DNA of 64,000 nucleotides from Bacillus sp. SM2101 (lineage in GTDB: Bacteria; Bacillota; Bacilli; Bacillales; SM2101), in assembly GCF_018588585.1 (NCBI RefSeq), contig NZ_JAEUFG010000002.1:260815-324814 (forward strand). Reading direction: 5' to 3'. The translations under genes and the position numbers were made by a program. Under the pieces are notes generated by a model. The model searched no databases. It was not told where the DNA came from and saw only the letters and a program-made list of their open reading frames with translations. The stretch's first letter is position 1. Each line of letters begins with the position of its first letter. This document shows, piece by piece, positions 26,462 through 35,984 of this stretch.

Positions 26462-27556
26462 TTACTTATCCTCCTCAAAATATTGTTGATATGTTTTCAC
26501 CAATAACTGCTCATGCAATTGGTTGTTAACCGTTTCTTGCGTTTGCAAAGTAAGCATTGAACAGGTCATTCCGTATTTACATGACTTCCTAAAATTTTCT
26601 CCTTTATTCATTGCATATAGAAAGCCAGCTACAAACGCATCCCCTGCGCCAGTAACATCTATCGCATCTATAGTAGGTGCAGTAATTTCTCCGTAAGCGC
26701 TATCATTTGTTTGGTAGATAATTCCTCTTTCGCCACGTGTAATAATGACATTCTCTACACCTAGCTGCTGAATTTTTTCACACAAAACACGATCATTTCT
26801 ACACTCTCCAACTAATGTCATCGCTTCTTGTTGATTACAGATAAGCCAAGTAACTCCACCAAGAACATTAGGAAGCTTTTTCATCTTTGGAGCGGAAACA
26901 GGAGCAACGCAAAGCTTAATGTTATCTTGGCGACATCGTTCAATGATTTTTCGTATTAAATGACTAGGTAAATTAGTGTCTAGTAAGACAATCGATGAGG
27001 ACGTGATGTGACTCCAACGTTTTTCAATAAAACTATCATTGATTGAATCATATATTGCCATGTCAGCAAGGGCGATAACCATTTCACCTTCTTGATCTAA
27101 TACAGCTGTATATGTTCCTGTGTTCATCTTTGGAAGCTTCATAACTTGACTTGTATCAACGTATAAGTTTGTTGATCCAATCAACCATTCACCTTCTTGA
27201 TCATCACCGACGACCGATACAAGTGAGACAGCACTGCCAATTCGCCCGATATTTTCTGCAATGTTTCTTGCTACACCACCACTAGATTGTGTAACGGAAA
27301 CTGGATTAGACGAGCCGTACTGTATGCTCTCTTGTGATTGTGCTTTACGATCTACATTTGCTCCACCTATACATGTTATTCGAGACGCTTCTGGTAAAAC
27401 ATACGCTCTTCCAAGAATTTTTCCTTGTTTTGTCAATGATGAAATATAGCCTGCTATTGCTGACCTAGACAACTTCATCGTTTCTGCTAGCTCATTTTGC
27501 GAGATATAAGGGTTTTTACTTATCAAATGTAAAATATATTTTTCTTTTTCATTCAT
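26462..27556 (-). CDS. psuK: Pseudouridine kinase with N-terminal winged helix
   Basis: 364 residues. Residues about 1-55 form a helix-turn-helix (ISQNELAETMKLSRSAIAGYISSLTKQGKI), then a PfkB/ribokinase domain with GGANVDRKA, SSGGVARNIAENIGRIG and the catalytic TGAGDAFVAGFLYAMNKG. It phosphorylates pseudouridine, giving the substrate of PsuG. ATG 27556 follows GGGGTG; a longer frame from 27601 has no ribosome binding site. The fused DNA-binding domain is common in Firmicute PsuK and suggests self-regulation. Confidence 0.9.
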   Translation of the reverse strand: MNEKEKYILHLISKNPYISQNELAETMKLSRSAIAGYISSLTKQGKILGRAYVLPEASRITCIGGANVDRKAQSQESIQYGSSNPVSVTQSSGGVARNIAENIGRIGSAVSLVSVVGDDQEGEWLIGSTNLYVDTSQVMKLPKMNTGTYTAVLDQEGEMVIALADMAIYDSINDSFIEKRWSHITSSSIVLLDTNLPSHLIRKIIERCRQDNIKLCVAPVSAPKMKKLPNVLGGVTWLICNQQEAMTLVGECRNDRVLCEKIQQLGVENVIITRGERGIIYQTNDSAYGEITAPTIDAIDVTGAGDAFVAGFLYAMNKGENFRKSCKYGMTCSMLTLQTQETVNNQLHEQLLVKTYQQYFEEDK

Positions 27557-27685
27557 GAAAATACACCCCACATTCCAAAATAACAACATTTGTCTTAACA
27601 ATAGACTTTTGTTTATTATTTGTCAATGAATCTCATAAACACTAACTTCTTGTAAGAATATGTATGATAAAATAAAATTAATTTA

Positions 27686-27852
27686 ATAGGCTGTTTTCGC
27701 ATCAATCGTTGTTTTACATACTATGATATAAACAAAGTTGACGTCTAGAATTCATGGTATCTTTTCTTTTGCAATACGATTACAACCGTATAAGATGACT
27801 TATTGCAGTTCTATTGGGGTCAATAGCAACAAAGTTTACGAAAAGAGCCTAT
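27686..27852 (+). repeat. Dispersed MITE-like element, copy 7 (complete)
   Basis: It starts ataggctgttttcgcat and ends aatagcaacaaagtttacg plus aaaagagcctat, so the outer 14 bases form inverted repeats with one mismatch. At 167 bp it is one of the clearest full-length copies. Confidence 0.8.
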
Positions 27853-27887
27853 CAATAAGAGTATAGTAGTTCAATTAAATTTGATCA

Positions 27888-27930
27888 TCTACGAACTAGG
27901 TTGAGACTCTATCCCACCTAATTCGTAGAT
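27888..27930 (+). terminator. Hairpin upstream of the response regulator
   Basis: atctacgaactaggt pairs with acctaattcgtagat (one mismatch). It lies 50 bases before the response-regulator start; it could be an attenuator or the end of an upstream transcript. Confidence 0.5.
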
Positions 27931-27982
27931 TCTCTGTGGGCTAAAACTAAAATAGACTAAGGTAAATTAGGAGAGCAATTGT

Positions 27983-28657
27983 ATGGCTAAAAAAATTCTA
28001 TACATAGAAGATGATTTAGAAATCGGCACTTGGGTATCAGCATGCTTGAAAGAGTGTGGATATGACATCACTTGGGTGAAATCAGGGGATGAGGCAATAA
28101 ATTACGAAGAACAAATTGATCTTGTTATTTCAGATGTTATGCTACCTGGGCTCGATGGATTTACTGTCGGACAGCGTTTAAAAATGAAGTTTCCTGATAC
28201 GCCAATTATGATGTTGTCAGCAAGAACTGCTGTAGAAGATAAGCTCCAAGGATTATCTTTTGCAGATGATTATGTGACAAAGCCTTTTCATATTGATGAG
28301 TTGCATGCTAGAGTCGAAGTATTACTTCGTAGATTTGGAAAAGCTTCACAGCAAATGGTTAAGCTTCATCACCTTGATGTATTTATTAATGAGTCACGTA
28401 TTATCAATACTTGTAATAATGATGAAATCATTTTGACAGGAAAACAGCATAAAATATTCTTTTATTTATTGGACAATCTAAATCAAATTTTAACAAAGGA
28501 ACAAATCTTTGAAGCGGTTTGGGGCGAGCAATATATAGAAGGAGATAAGACGTTAATGGTACATATCCGCTATATTCGAGAAAAGATTGAACAGAACCCA
28601 AGTGAGCCAGTGGTTATAGAAACAATCCGTGGAATTGGATATAGGATAAAGCAATGA
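27983..28657 (+). CDS. OmpR-family response regulator
   Basis: 224 residues. The receiver domain shows the acidic pair ED near residue 10, the phosphorylated Asp in ISDVMLPGLDG and the conserved Lys in TKPF. The usual glycine before ADDYVTKPF is absent (LSFADDYVTKPF). The C-terminal winged helix ends VHIRYIREKIEQ and GIGYRIKQ. It overlaps the sensor kinase by 4 bases. The regulated genes are not evident locally. Confidence 0.9.
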   Translation: MAKKILYIEDDLEIGTWVSACLKECGYDITWVKSGDEAINYEEQIDLVISDVMLPGLDGFTVGQRLKMKFPDTPIMMLSARTAVEDKLQGLSFADDYVTKPFHIDELHARVEVLLRRFGKASQQMVKLHHLDVFINESRIINTCNNDEIILTGKQHKIFFYLLDNLNQILTKEQIFEAVWGEQYIEGDKTLMVHIRYIREKIEQNPSEPVVIETIRGIGYRIKQ

Positions 28658-30036
28658 AATTTCGTCATTCACTTCAAGCTAAATACATCATTATTATTTG
28701 TTTGGCAATCATGCTCGTACCTTTCGCTTTTCCTTTAACGATCATTCTCATTAATTTACCTTTTACAAGTACACTTGATAATGATGAGACCATTTATACA
28801 AACAGTATAAATCTTGAAAATATGTGGCATGAAGAAGCAGCTAAACTTGCTGGTGCTTCCGATGAAACAATTGACACCCGCTTACACGAGTTAAGCAAAC
28901 TATACCCCGATGCTACGATGTTTTGGGTTGATGGAACAGGAAAAACCAGGCTGACAAAACCTATTGATGTGGACATTCAAAATCAATGGTCAGCCTCAAA
29001 TAGTATAGCATTTATTAAGCAAACGTATGATAAAGACCCGTTTACGATCATTGCATTTATCGGTGAATCCACTACAGAAGGATTTATCATATTTCAAATT
29101 CAAAGAGACCTCATGTTAACTGAGTGGGAAAAGAACAGAGATCAATTTGAATACATTATTTATCTTGCAGTAATCATTTTAATGATCGGTTTTATTGTTG
29201 TATCATGGCTTTTTTTCAGAAGTATTCGCAAACGACTTATCTCACTACAACAGGTGATGACGCATCAAACAGCAGATGGTATCCCTGAACCAATACTCAT
29301 TCAAAAAAAAGATGAAATTGCTCAACTAGAAGAAGCATTCAATCAAATGATTTACCAACTGAAACAAAGTCGAGAAAAAGAAAAAGAAGAAGAACAACTG
29401 CGAAAACAATTAATTGCAAACCTATCTCACGATTTACGGACACCACTTACTACAATTAGAGGTCATACACATTCATTGAATAAAGAAGAGCTCAGTACAG
29501 AAGGTGAACAATCTATTACGATCATTAATGATAAAATAGATTACCTTAGTCAATTAATTGATAATCTCCTCTCGTTCACGCTCATTTCGTCTAATAAATA
29601 CCCATACAATCCAGAGAAGATTGATATATTACGTATCGTTCGTTCTTCGGTCGCTTCATGGTATCCGATCTTTGAAAAAGAAGGTTTTGTAATCGAAGTA
29701 AATTTACCTGAGCAGCAAGTACAATGGGTTGTTGATAAACAATGGTTTACACGCATACTTGATAATTTACTACAAAATGTATACCGCCATGCACAAGCAG
29801 GTAAGTATGTAGGAATTAGCATCATAAATCAACAAGGAAAAGACATGCTCATCATTAAAGACAAGGGTCCCGGTATGAATGCTGAATCTCAGCATAAAGG
29901 TGCAAAAGTTGGACTGTCTATCGTCCACTTAATGCTACAAAAAATGGAAATCTCTGTGTCACAAGTAAGCGATGAACACGGTACAATATTTTATCTTTCA
30001 CAAAATGACTATATTAAGGATCACAGAACATTGTAG
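28654..30036 (+). CDS. Sensor histidine kinase
   Basis: 460 residues. Two membrane helices (about 10-35 and 165-190) enclose an extracellular sensor region of about 125 residues; a HAMP-like segment follows. The H box is NLSHDLRTPLTTIRGH, the N box is LDNLLQNVYRHA, and DKGPGMN plus GLSIVHLML form the ATP-binding G boxes. It partners with the overlapping response regulator. A terminator at 30035-30058 begins within the stop region. Confidence 0.9.
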   Translation: MKFRHSLQAKYIIIICLAIMLVPFAFPLTIILINLPFTSTLDNDETIYTNSINLENMWHEEAAKLAGASDETIDTRLHELSKLYPDATMFWVDGTGKTRLTKPIDVDIQNQWSASNSIAFIKQTYDKDPFTIIAFIGESTTEGFIIFQIQRDLMLTEWEKNRDQFEYIIYLAVIILMIGFIVVSWLFFRSIRKRLISLQQVMTHQTADGIPEPILIQKKDEIAQLEEAFNQMIYQLKQSREKEKEEEQLRKQLIANLSHDLRTPLTTIRGHTHSLNKEELSTEGEQSITIINDKIDYLSQLIDNLLSFTLISSNKYPYNPEKIDILRIVRSSVASWYPIFEKEGFVIEVNLPEQQVQWVVDKQWFTRILDNLLQNVYRHAQAGKYVGISIINQQGKDMLIIKDKGPGMNAESQHKGAKVGLSIVHLMLQKMEISVSQVSDEHGTIFYLSQNDYIKDHRTL

Positions 30037-30058
30037 GGTGGATACATAGTTCCACCCT
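30035..30058 (+). terminator. Terminator of the two-component operon
   Basis: An 8-bp stem (agggtgga / tccaccct), 8-base loop, then ttcttttttatt. Confidence 0.8.
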
Positions 30059-30067
30059 TTCTTTTTT

Positions 30068-30195
30068 ATTGTTACTACACTAGAAGATAAAGATGTCATT
30101 TTACATAAAAGTCATCGCTCTATAAAGAAAAGGTGCTACGAAATCTAGTTGTATTTTTTAGTACGGAAAATAACAATCTATGTGAAAACAGCTTA
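30068..30195 (-). repeat. Dispersed MITE-like element, copy 8
   Basis: Shares gataaagatgtcatttta, acgaaatctagttgtat and a right tip gtgaaaacagctta with copy 14 at 59152. The first ~20 bases are lost, apparently at the terminator junction. Confidence 0.65.
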
Positions 30196-30325
30196 ATTTT
30201 ATGAAAAGCTATATAAGGCTAAAATGAATAGCCAGAGTTTAAAACAAGATAAGGTGTATATGTATATATCAATCAGTACCAAGTTATCTGTCTAGAAAAT
30301 GGTTTTGCACCATATTTACAATGTC

Positions 30326-30793
30326 TTAGTTAATCATATTCATCATTGCTCCCTTACAATGCTCAAATTCATTTCTGCTATAATAATCTACACTTTGGTC
30401 ACTTGGCCAAACAATAATAAACTCATATTTTTGTTCTTTTGCCCACTTATTAATCGTTGATAATAGTTTACTTCCTATACCTGTTCCTCTATAGCCTGGA
30501 ACAGTGTATACATTGGTCATAAATGCAAATGGATAAGTTACTCTCCCTGGTCTAGGTACTTTTTGTACAAGTTCTGTATATATATGTGAAACGATTTTCC
30601 CTTCAATTTCTACAACCCAAATAAACCACTCATCACTTGCTAATGACTTTATTAAAAAGGACTCACACTCTGTGTGAAACTTACTATATTCACTATCTTG
30701 TATTTTTCCATTTTCATCATCTTCTAATGTAAAATCCCATCTCATCTTAATTAATTGTTCAATATCTGTTGTTTCTGCAAGTCTAATATTCAT
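30326..30793 (-). CDS. GNAT family N-acetyltransferase
   Basis: 155 residues starting MNIRLAETTDIEQLIKMRW. The acetyl-CoA site is VYTVPGYRGTGIGSKLLSTIN (Q/R-x-x-G-x-G/A type) near residue 100, followed by IIVWPSDQSVDYYSRNEFE, the usual strand and Tyr before the product-release region. Substrate unknown. Monocistronic. Confidence 0.85.
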   Translation of the reverse strand: MNIRLAETTDIEQLIKMRWDFTLEDDENGKIQDSEYSKFHTECESFLIKSLASDEWFIWVVEIEGKIVSHIYTELVQKVPRPGRVTYPFAFMTNVYTVPGYRGTGIGSKLLSTINKWAKEQKYEFIIVWPSDQSVDYYSRNEFEHCKGAMMNMIN

Positions 30794-31028
30794 ATTGTTT
30801 TCATTCCTTTCACATACAGTTCATACTGCTTTGTTTAACTAAATTATTGTGAAATTCTTTTTTATTTGCTAAATTTATACAGGGGTTAACGAAGTTATAC
30901 AGTTCAACCTAGATAAATTATACCAATAATCATGTATGACTACCTATCTAAGCAGTCTGCAAAACATTGTTTAGTTATCTATCTACCGGCATAACTAGAT
31001 CATTATTTTTCGTAAGGAGGACATATCT
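30794..31028. other. Divergent promoter region
   Basis: Short AT-rich spacer between a minus-strand GNAT gene and a plus-strand SDR gene. Nothing beyond likely promoters seen. Confidence 0.4.
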
Positions 31029-31802
31029 ATGCATGACTTAAAGGGCAAGATTGCTATTATAACAGGAGCAAGTAGGCTTAAAGGAATAGGAGCAGCAATT
31101 TGTAGAGAATTAGCCGAAACAGGATGCCATATATTTTTCACTTATTGGACAGATTACGATAAAAGCATGCCTTGGAGCATGGAATTAGATGAACCAATGA
31201 AACTAAAGGAAGAGCTACAACAAAAAGGTATTGATGTGTCTTGTATGGAATTGGACCTATCAAATCCTGATGCCCCTGAGCTACTCTTAAATCGAGTCGT
31301 TGAGCGACTTGGGTATCCCAATATTTTAATTAATAATGCTACATACTCTACGAATAACACGTTTGCTAATTTAACCACAAAAGAGCTAGATCAACATTAT
31401 AAGATCAATATTCGCGCGACAACTTTATTGAGTATTCAGTTTGCACAAAGGTTTAATAAACAATTTGGTGGAAGAATTGTCAACTTGACTTCAGGGCAAT
31501 TTCAAGGGCCTATGCCTGGTGAATTGGCTTATGCAACGACGAAAGGTGGAGTTGACGCACTGACGATTACTCTCTCAGCAGAACTCGCCCCCTTAGGAAT
31601 AACAGTAAACGCTGTTAATCCAGGGCCTACGGATACTGGATGGATGACAGAAAATATTAGGAATGACCTAAAACCATCATTTCCTTTCGGAAGAATAGGT
31701 GAACCTACAGATGTTGCCAAGACGATAAAATTTCTCGTAAGCGAAGAAGCTGCATGGATTACAGGTCAAATTATCCATTCAGAGGGTGGATTTAGAAGAT
31801 AA
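31029..31802 (+). CDS. SDR family oxidoreductase
   Basis: 257 residues, classical short-chain dehydrogenase: cofactor loop TGASRLKGIGAAI (with two extra residues in the usual TGxxxGIG), INNATYS, catalytic Ser in NLTSGQFQG and YATTK as the YxxxK pair. The C-terminal WITGQIIHSEGGFRR is typical of 3-oxoacyl-ACP-reductase-like members. AAGGAGG precedes the ATG. Substrate unknown. A dispersed repeat starts just after the stop. Confidence 0.87.
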   Translation: MHDLKGKIAIITGASRLKGIGAAICRELAETGCHIFFTYWTDYDKSMPWSMELDEPMKLKEELQQKGIDVSCMELDLSNPDAPELLLNRVVERLGYPNILINNATYSTNNTFANLTTKELDQHYKINIRATTLLSIQFAQRFNKQFGGRIVNLTSGQFQGPMPGELAYATTKGGVDALTITLSAELAPLGITVNAVNPGPTDTGWMTENIRNDLKPSFPFGRIGEPTDVAKTIKFLVSEEAAWITGQIIHSEGGFRR

Positions 31803-31807
31803 TCTCA

Positions 31808-31942
31808 TTAAAGACTCTTTTCGTAAACTTTGTTGCTATTTTCACATGAACAGTATGATGAGTATGATAAGGCTTCATAGGTTTTTAAAGTAGAAAATGT
31901 GACACGAATGCTAGGTATAGACGTGTATATATCTATGTATTC
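31808..31942 (-). repeat. Dispersed MITE-like element, copy 9
   Basis: It begins aagactcttttcgtaaac plus tttgttgctatttt, the conserved tip in reverse orientation. The distal part is diverged and runs into a protease gene remnant. Confidence 0.7.
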
Positions 31943-32044
31943 GGGAGATTAGGGTATGATTATCTTGCTATTCGTTATAACAATCTTTTAGTTCCAATTA
32001 TTACTTATGCACTTTTGAATCTCTTTCATGCTTTTTATTATTAG
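31943..32044 (+). pseudogene. Remnant of a CPBP (CAAX) family membrane protease
   Basis: The plus-strand frame ending at TAG 32042-32044 reads GRLGYDYLAIRYNNLLVPII then TYALLNLFHAFYY. This is the C-terminal NNLLVPIxxHxxxN region of CPBP intramembrane proteases, with the usual His changed to Tyr. Nothing of the upstream ~150 residues is found; the dispersed repeat lies where they should be. Confidence 0.55.
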
Positions 32045-32072
32045 CACCTGTATTAGTCTTATATCAACGCAA

Positions 32073-32110
32073 GTGGACATAAATTGCTATTCTACACAAC
32101 TTATGTCCAC
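32073..32110. terminator. Hairpin between the protease remnant and vanY-like gene
   Basis: A perfect 10-bp stem (gtggacataa / ttatgtccac) with an 18-base loop. Confidence 0.5.
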
Positions 32111-32180
32111 ATTCATTTTAATATCGCTATTTTTCACATTAGCCTTTATATATAATTGTGTAACTGATTTCCACTAAATA

Positions 32181-33059
32181 TTACATTTTTTCATACACCG
32201 TCACAATGACTCCATCTATATTGTTACCTGAAATGTCGTATTGCTTATCAATAGGTACTTGAATTTCACTCGTTTGAGGAACAGGATAATATGAAACTGT
32301 ATATTGATCACCATTCACATTCGCAAAGATGTTCTTTTCTTCTTTTAAATAATCTATATATTCTTCTAATGCTAGATTTTTTTCTTCCATTATAGCACTG
32401 TGAGGCAAACCAACATACCGGATATGCCATGGTTCATATTGAATTCCTGTTATGTCTATTTTATCCTTTGGATAGCGTACGATAAAGCCATACTTCCATG
32501 CATTTTGCTCTAACCACTTTCCTTCAGGTGCTTCACTCATCTTCATTTGAGTAGAGCCCACATCAAGGGATAGCCCTAGATTATGCTCGCTGGAACCTGC
32601 AGGTAGTGCAAAATCAGAGCCCAGTTCTTCATACAAGCTATTCTGTTCATCGAATCCCCGATAGCCACTACTAATAATAAAATGACTAACTCCTTCTTTG
32701 TTAGCTGCAGCTATCATGTCGGAAAAGTTGTATGCAACTTCTGTTGATAAATATATTTCAGTATTCATCAACCCATATCCATCTGTTAGTTCTTTGTGTG
32801 TGTATAAATTGACAATATCTAATTTTACACTCTCTTGAAGAACAGGATATTCATTGTTTACCAATAATAAATTCCCTTCAAAAATTTGTTTTTTGGCAAT
32901 TTCAATTTTCTTCATTTTTATCGCTTTTTCTTCATCTTTCTTTACATCTACAACAATATTTTGTTCTTTTACTTTATCTTCGTAATATGGTGCTGCTGCT
33001 ATATTAACTGCAATACCGAAGCACAATGCTATAAAAAAGAAAAACCCCAGCTTTTTCAT
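32181..33059 (-). CDS. VanY-like D-alanyl-D-alanine carboxypeptidase
   Basis: 292 residues, peptidase family M15. A signal/anchor segment (residues 1-22) is followed by a charged stalk and the zinc domain: SSGYRGFDEQN, the SEHNLGLSLDV motif (SxHxxGxxxD, zinc His and Asp) and EPWHIRYVG with the third zinc ligand. It trims the terminal D-Ala from peptidoglycan stem peptides outside the cell. It is last in a run with VanS- and VanR-like genes, although a 103-base gap precedes it. Confidence 0.88.
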   Translation of the reverse strand: MKKLGFFFFIALCFGIAVNIAAAPYYEDKVKEQNIVVDVKKDEEKAIKMKKIEIAKKQIFEGNLLLVNNEYPVLQESVKLDIVNLYTHKELTDGYGLMNTEIYLSTEVAYNFSDMIAAANKEGVSHFIISSGYRGFDEQNSLYEELGSDFALPAGSSEHNLGLSLDVGSTQMKMSEAPEGKWLEQNAWKYGFIVRYPKDKIDITGIQYEPWHIRYVGLPHSAIMEEKNLALEEYIDYLKEEKNIFANVNGDQYTVSYYPVPQTSEIQVPIDKQYDISGNNIDGVIVTVYEKM

Positions 33060-33162
33060 TTTCAGTACCCCCTTGATCTAACTTACATATATCATAGGAG
33101 AAACTATTTAAAAGAAGAGTAGGGTAAATTTTAAATTTTTCTTAAACATTTATGCTTATTTT

Positions 33163-34287
33163 TCACACCTCATCTGTTGATATATCTACCCGTGGCAAGC
33201 GTACTTCGAATAGCGTTCGTTCCAAGCTACTTTCAACACTAATCGTTCCATTATGTTGCTCCACAATATTCTTTGCAATGAATAAGCCTAGACCGGTGCT
33301 ATCTTTTTTATGCGTTCGAGCTTTATCACCTGTATAAAACATATCAAAAAGATATGGTAACTCATCTGCAGGAATATGATCTCCATAGTTTACAATCTGA
33401 ATTACAACATCTCCACTATTAACGAACCCGTTAATATCTACATATTTCCCATCATATCCATATCGATTTGCATTAGTTAAAAGGTTTTCAAACACACGTG
33501 CTAACAATTCACCATCACCTATAATTTGTAAATTGGGTGAAATATCTAATCTAGCAGCCAAATAATTTTTCTCAAAGACGGGATACATTTCTTCATTTAG
33601 CTGTATCAATAATTCACTTAGGTTAACCTGTGTGTTATCAATTGTTAACATACCATAGTTCATTTGTGTAATTTCGAATAATTCATCAATGAGTTTCTCT
33701 AATCGCTGAGATTTTGTAAAAGCAATGGTTAAAAAATGTTTCCTCTGCTCATCAGTTAAATGTTTGTCATTAATGATCAGGTCTAAATAACCTAATACAG
33801 AAGTCAGCGGTGTACGCAAATCATGAGCCAAATTTACGACTAATTGATCCTTACTGCTTTCAGTTAAATCCCCTCTCTCTGTCGCTTCTTTTAATTTATT
33901 ACTTGCCAAATTAATATCCTGCGCGATTACCCTAAACTCATCGTTTGAATAAATTTCTACACGATGTGCAAAATCACCTCGGGCAAGATAATGAATTCCT
34001 TTCGAAATCTCATTTAAATGATTCTCATAAGGTTTAGTAAATAAAAAGAAAAAGAATATTGAAAGTGGAATAAATATTACTAGAAAAAAAGTAATTTCAC
34101 CAATTTCTGTTATAAATGAATACAACGGAAGAAGTAAGTCATTTCCAAGATTAACCATCGTCCGATAAAGTGCCTGAAATAACTTAAAGAACAAAAAAGA
34201 TATGAGAGTAGATACAAGCATACTAAAGTAAAATAATACAATCATTTTCAAACGAAAACTTTGTAAGATTTTAACCATTGAATGCAT
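33163..34287 (-). CDS. VanS-like sensor histidine kinase
   Basis: 374 residues. Two membrane helices (about 12-38 and 62-82) are separated by a short outside loop, then a HAMP-like linker, H box NLAHDLRTPLTSVLGY, N box FENLLTNANRYG and G2 box DSTGLGLFIAKNIVEQHNG. It overlaps the end of the VanR-like gene; ATG 34287 or ATG 34278 could be the start. Short sensor loop and neighbours fit a cell-wall stress kinase. Confidence 0.88.
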   Translation of the reverse strand: MHSMVKILQSFRLKMIVLFYFSMLVSTLISFLFFKLFQALYRTMVNLGNDLLLPLYSFITEIGEITFFLVIFIPLSIFFFFLFTKPYENHLNEISKGIHYLARGDFAHRVEIYSNDEFRVIAQDINLASNKLKEATERGDLTESSKDQLVVNLAHDLRTPLTSVLGYLDLIINDKHLTDEQRKHFLTIAFTKSQRLEKLIDELFEITQMNYGMLTIDNTQVNLSELLIQLNEEMYPVFEKNYLAARLDISPNLQIIGDGELLARVFENLLTNANRYGYDGKYVDINGFVNSGDVVIQIVNYGDHIPADELPYLFDMFYTGDKARTHKKDSTGLGLFIAKNIVEQHNGTISVESSLERTLFEVRLPRVDISTDEV

Positions 34288-34972
34288 ACCCTACTCCCCA
34301 CACCGTTTTAATAAACTTATTCTTTCTCTTATCTTCTGCGAGCTTCTTGCGTAACGTACGTATATGAACCATAACTGTGTTTCCACCTTCAAAATAGGCT
34401 TCTTTCCATACATGCTGAAAGATGTTCTCTACATTAAATACTTTCTTGGGATTACTAGCTAGTAAAAGTAATATCTCATATTCTTTTGGTGTTAAATCGA
34501 TGTCTTCACCATATAGTGTAACTTCCCGTTGTTCTGGAGAAATAATTAAGCCACCAAACTCTAGAATAGGGATATCTTCTTTTTTTGTAGATTTGTTCAA
34601 TTTAGTAAAACGGCGAAGCTGTGCGTTTACCCGAGCAACCAATTCAATAGGAGTAAATGGTTTCGTCATATAATCATCTGCCCCAATCACTAACCCATGT
34701 ACTTTATCGAAATCAGAGTTTTTGGCACTCAAAAAAATGATTGGTATATTATAATCTTCACTACGAATTTGGCGGGCGACTTCATATCCGTCTATTTTCG
34801 GCATCATAATATCTAAAATGAGTAAGTCCACTGGTTGTTTGTGAATAACTTTGATAGCCTCTTCCCCATCAGTAGCTTTCATGACTTTATAACCTTCTTT
34901 TTCCAAATTGATTGAGATTAGATCAGCGATTTCTTGCTCATCTTCAGCTATTAAAATTGATATATGTTCCAT
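34271..34972 (-). CDS. VanR-like response regulator
   Basis: 233 residues starting MEHISILIAEDEQEIADLI. Receiver phospho-Asp in ILDIMMPKIDG, Lys in MTKPF; winged-helix C terminus with VMVHIRTLRKKL and WGVGYAFNG. ATG 34972 follows AGGAGA; the frame extends 20 codons upstream without a better site. Overlaps the kinase gene by 17 bases, so the two are co-translated. No vanH, vanA or vanX ligase genes are present nearby. Confidence 0.88.
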   Translation of the reverse strand: MEHISILIAEDEQEIADLISINLEKEGYKVMKATDGEEAIKVIHKQPVDLLILDIMMPKIDGYEVARQIRSEDYNIPIIFLSAKNSDFDKVHGLVIGADDYMTKPFTPIELVARVNAQLRRFTKLNKSTKKEDIPILEFGGLIISPEQREVTLYGEDIDLTPKEYEILLLLASNPKKVFNVENIFQHVWKEAYFEGGNTVMVHIRTLRKKLAEDKRKNKFIKTVWGVGYAFNG

Positions 34973-35039
34973 TCTTTCATCTCCTGTAATAGATGGTATA
35001 ATCAAAACTTTCACTCCAAGTAAATCATTCAAATAAGAG

Positions 35040-35432
35040 GTTTTATAAAAAAACTTGCCCTCTTTTAATCCTATGGATGATCAAGGGTACCGCACACCCA
35101 ACAACCTAGAAAAAAAATGACAAGTTGTACATTTAAGATTAGTATTGAATTTTTAAAGATAATTATCCAGTTCGCAAATACTTTTCAAACACGCAAAGAT
35201 TAAAAGCATGATTTAAAAGCGCAAATAGAATAATTGTCCGATAGTATTCTCTCTGTTTGGATAAATAAATTTAGTATCATATTCTCATTTAGAACGGGTA
35301 ATACGCGTCCAGTATCTCATCTTTTTCCTCATCAACTAACTCTTCTAAATTCTGAGTTTTTGAATGAGCTTAAAGACATAAACATATGCATATTGAATAT
35401 TTTCTTCAAGTAGATCAATATTCACAGAGTTT
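35040..35432. other. Intergenic stretch with decayed coding sequence
   Basis: On the minus strand, about 35289-35435, two frames carry pieces resembling one protein: SVNIDLLEENIQYAYVYVFK, then after a frame change NLEELVDEEKDEILDAYY. It overlaps the end of the hydrolase gene. It looks like a frameshifted fragment of an unidentified gene. The rest holds the vanR upstream region. Confidence 0.35.
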
Positions 35433-35984
35433 TCAAAAATATAATTTGTAGTTTTTTAGCTCATTTACATCAAAAAATGATGCTTCACCCTCTACATTTA
35501 GATTCTCAGCGTTCACTACGTAGTTCCACTGTGTTTTTGAAAATGGGTTGCCACTGACAGGTTCGAGAGTAATCTCTGCATAAGGGTATTCTTTCAATAA
35601 TTCTTCTTGTATTTGAATCTTTGAATATCCTTTTAAACTAGCAAAGGATCTGAATAAGGATATCCCAATTATATCAGCTGATTCATTAATAGGATAGAAC
35701 AAACTTAAGCCATTATCGAGAAGATCCATTAGCAAGTGTCCAATAACTAATGATGACAACATCGTTATCCATAGTAAACCTAACGTTAGTTCAGAATGAA
35801 AGAAGCGTCTTGCAATGATAGCCAACCCTAAGCTTAAGCTAGGAGTTACCAAAATAGAATGACCTAACATGTATAGGTTATTTGCATAGTTTACTTCAGT
35901 AGGAATGATAGAAAAGAAGATTGATGTTAATAATGTTAAATCTGGCGTAAGTCCAGCTATAAAGCCAAATAATAGTAGAGTCAT
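35433..35984 (-). pseudogene. Metal-dependent hydrolase (YdjM/LexA-binding-type membrane family), start codon apparently lost
   Basis: The frame from ATG 35984 gives 183 residues with four hydrophobic segments and GHSILVTPS plus GHLLMDLLDNG, the histidine motifs of this inner-membrane hydrolase family. The same frame stays open upstream to a stop near 36083 and reads DYHAAIGAFVAYLICRKKE, the expected N terminus with its histidine, preceded by ATA where a start codon should be. No ATG, GTG or TTG lies there. Either an unusual start is used or the gene is dead. Decayed DNA flanks it on both sides. Confidence 0.55.

Larger units (their letters stand above)
27602..27982. other. Intergenic region upstream of psuK and the two-component operon
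   Basis: Occupied by a complete dispersed-repeat copy (27686-27852) and a hairpin (27888-27930). No gene seen. Confidence 0.6.
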
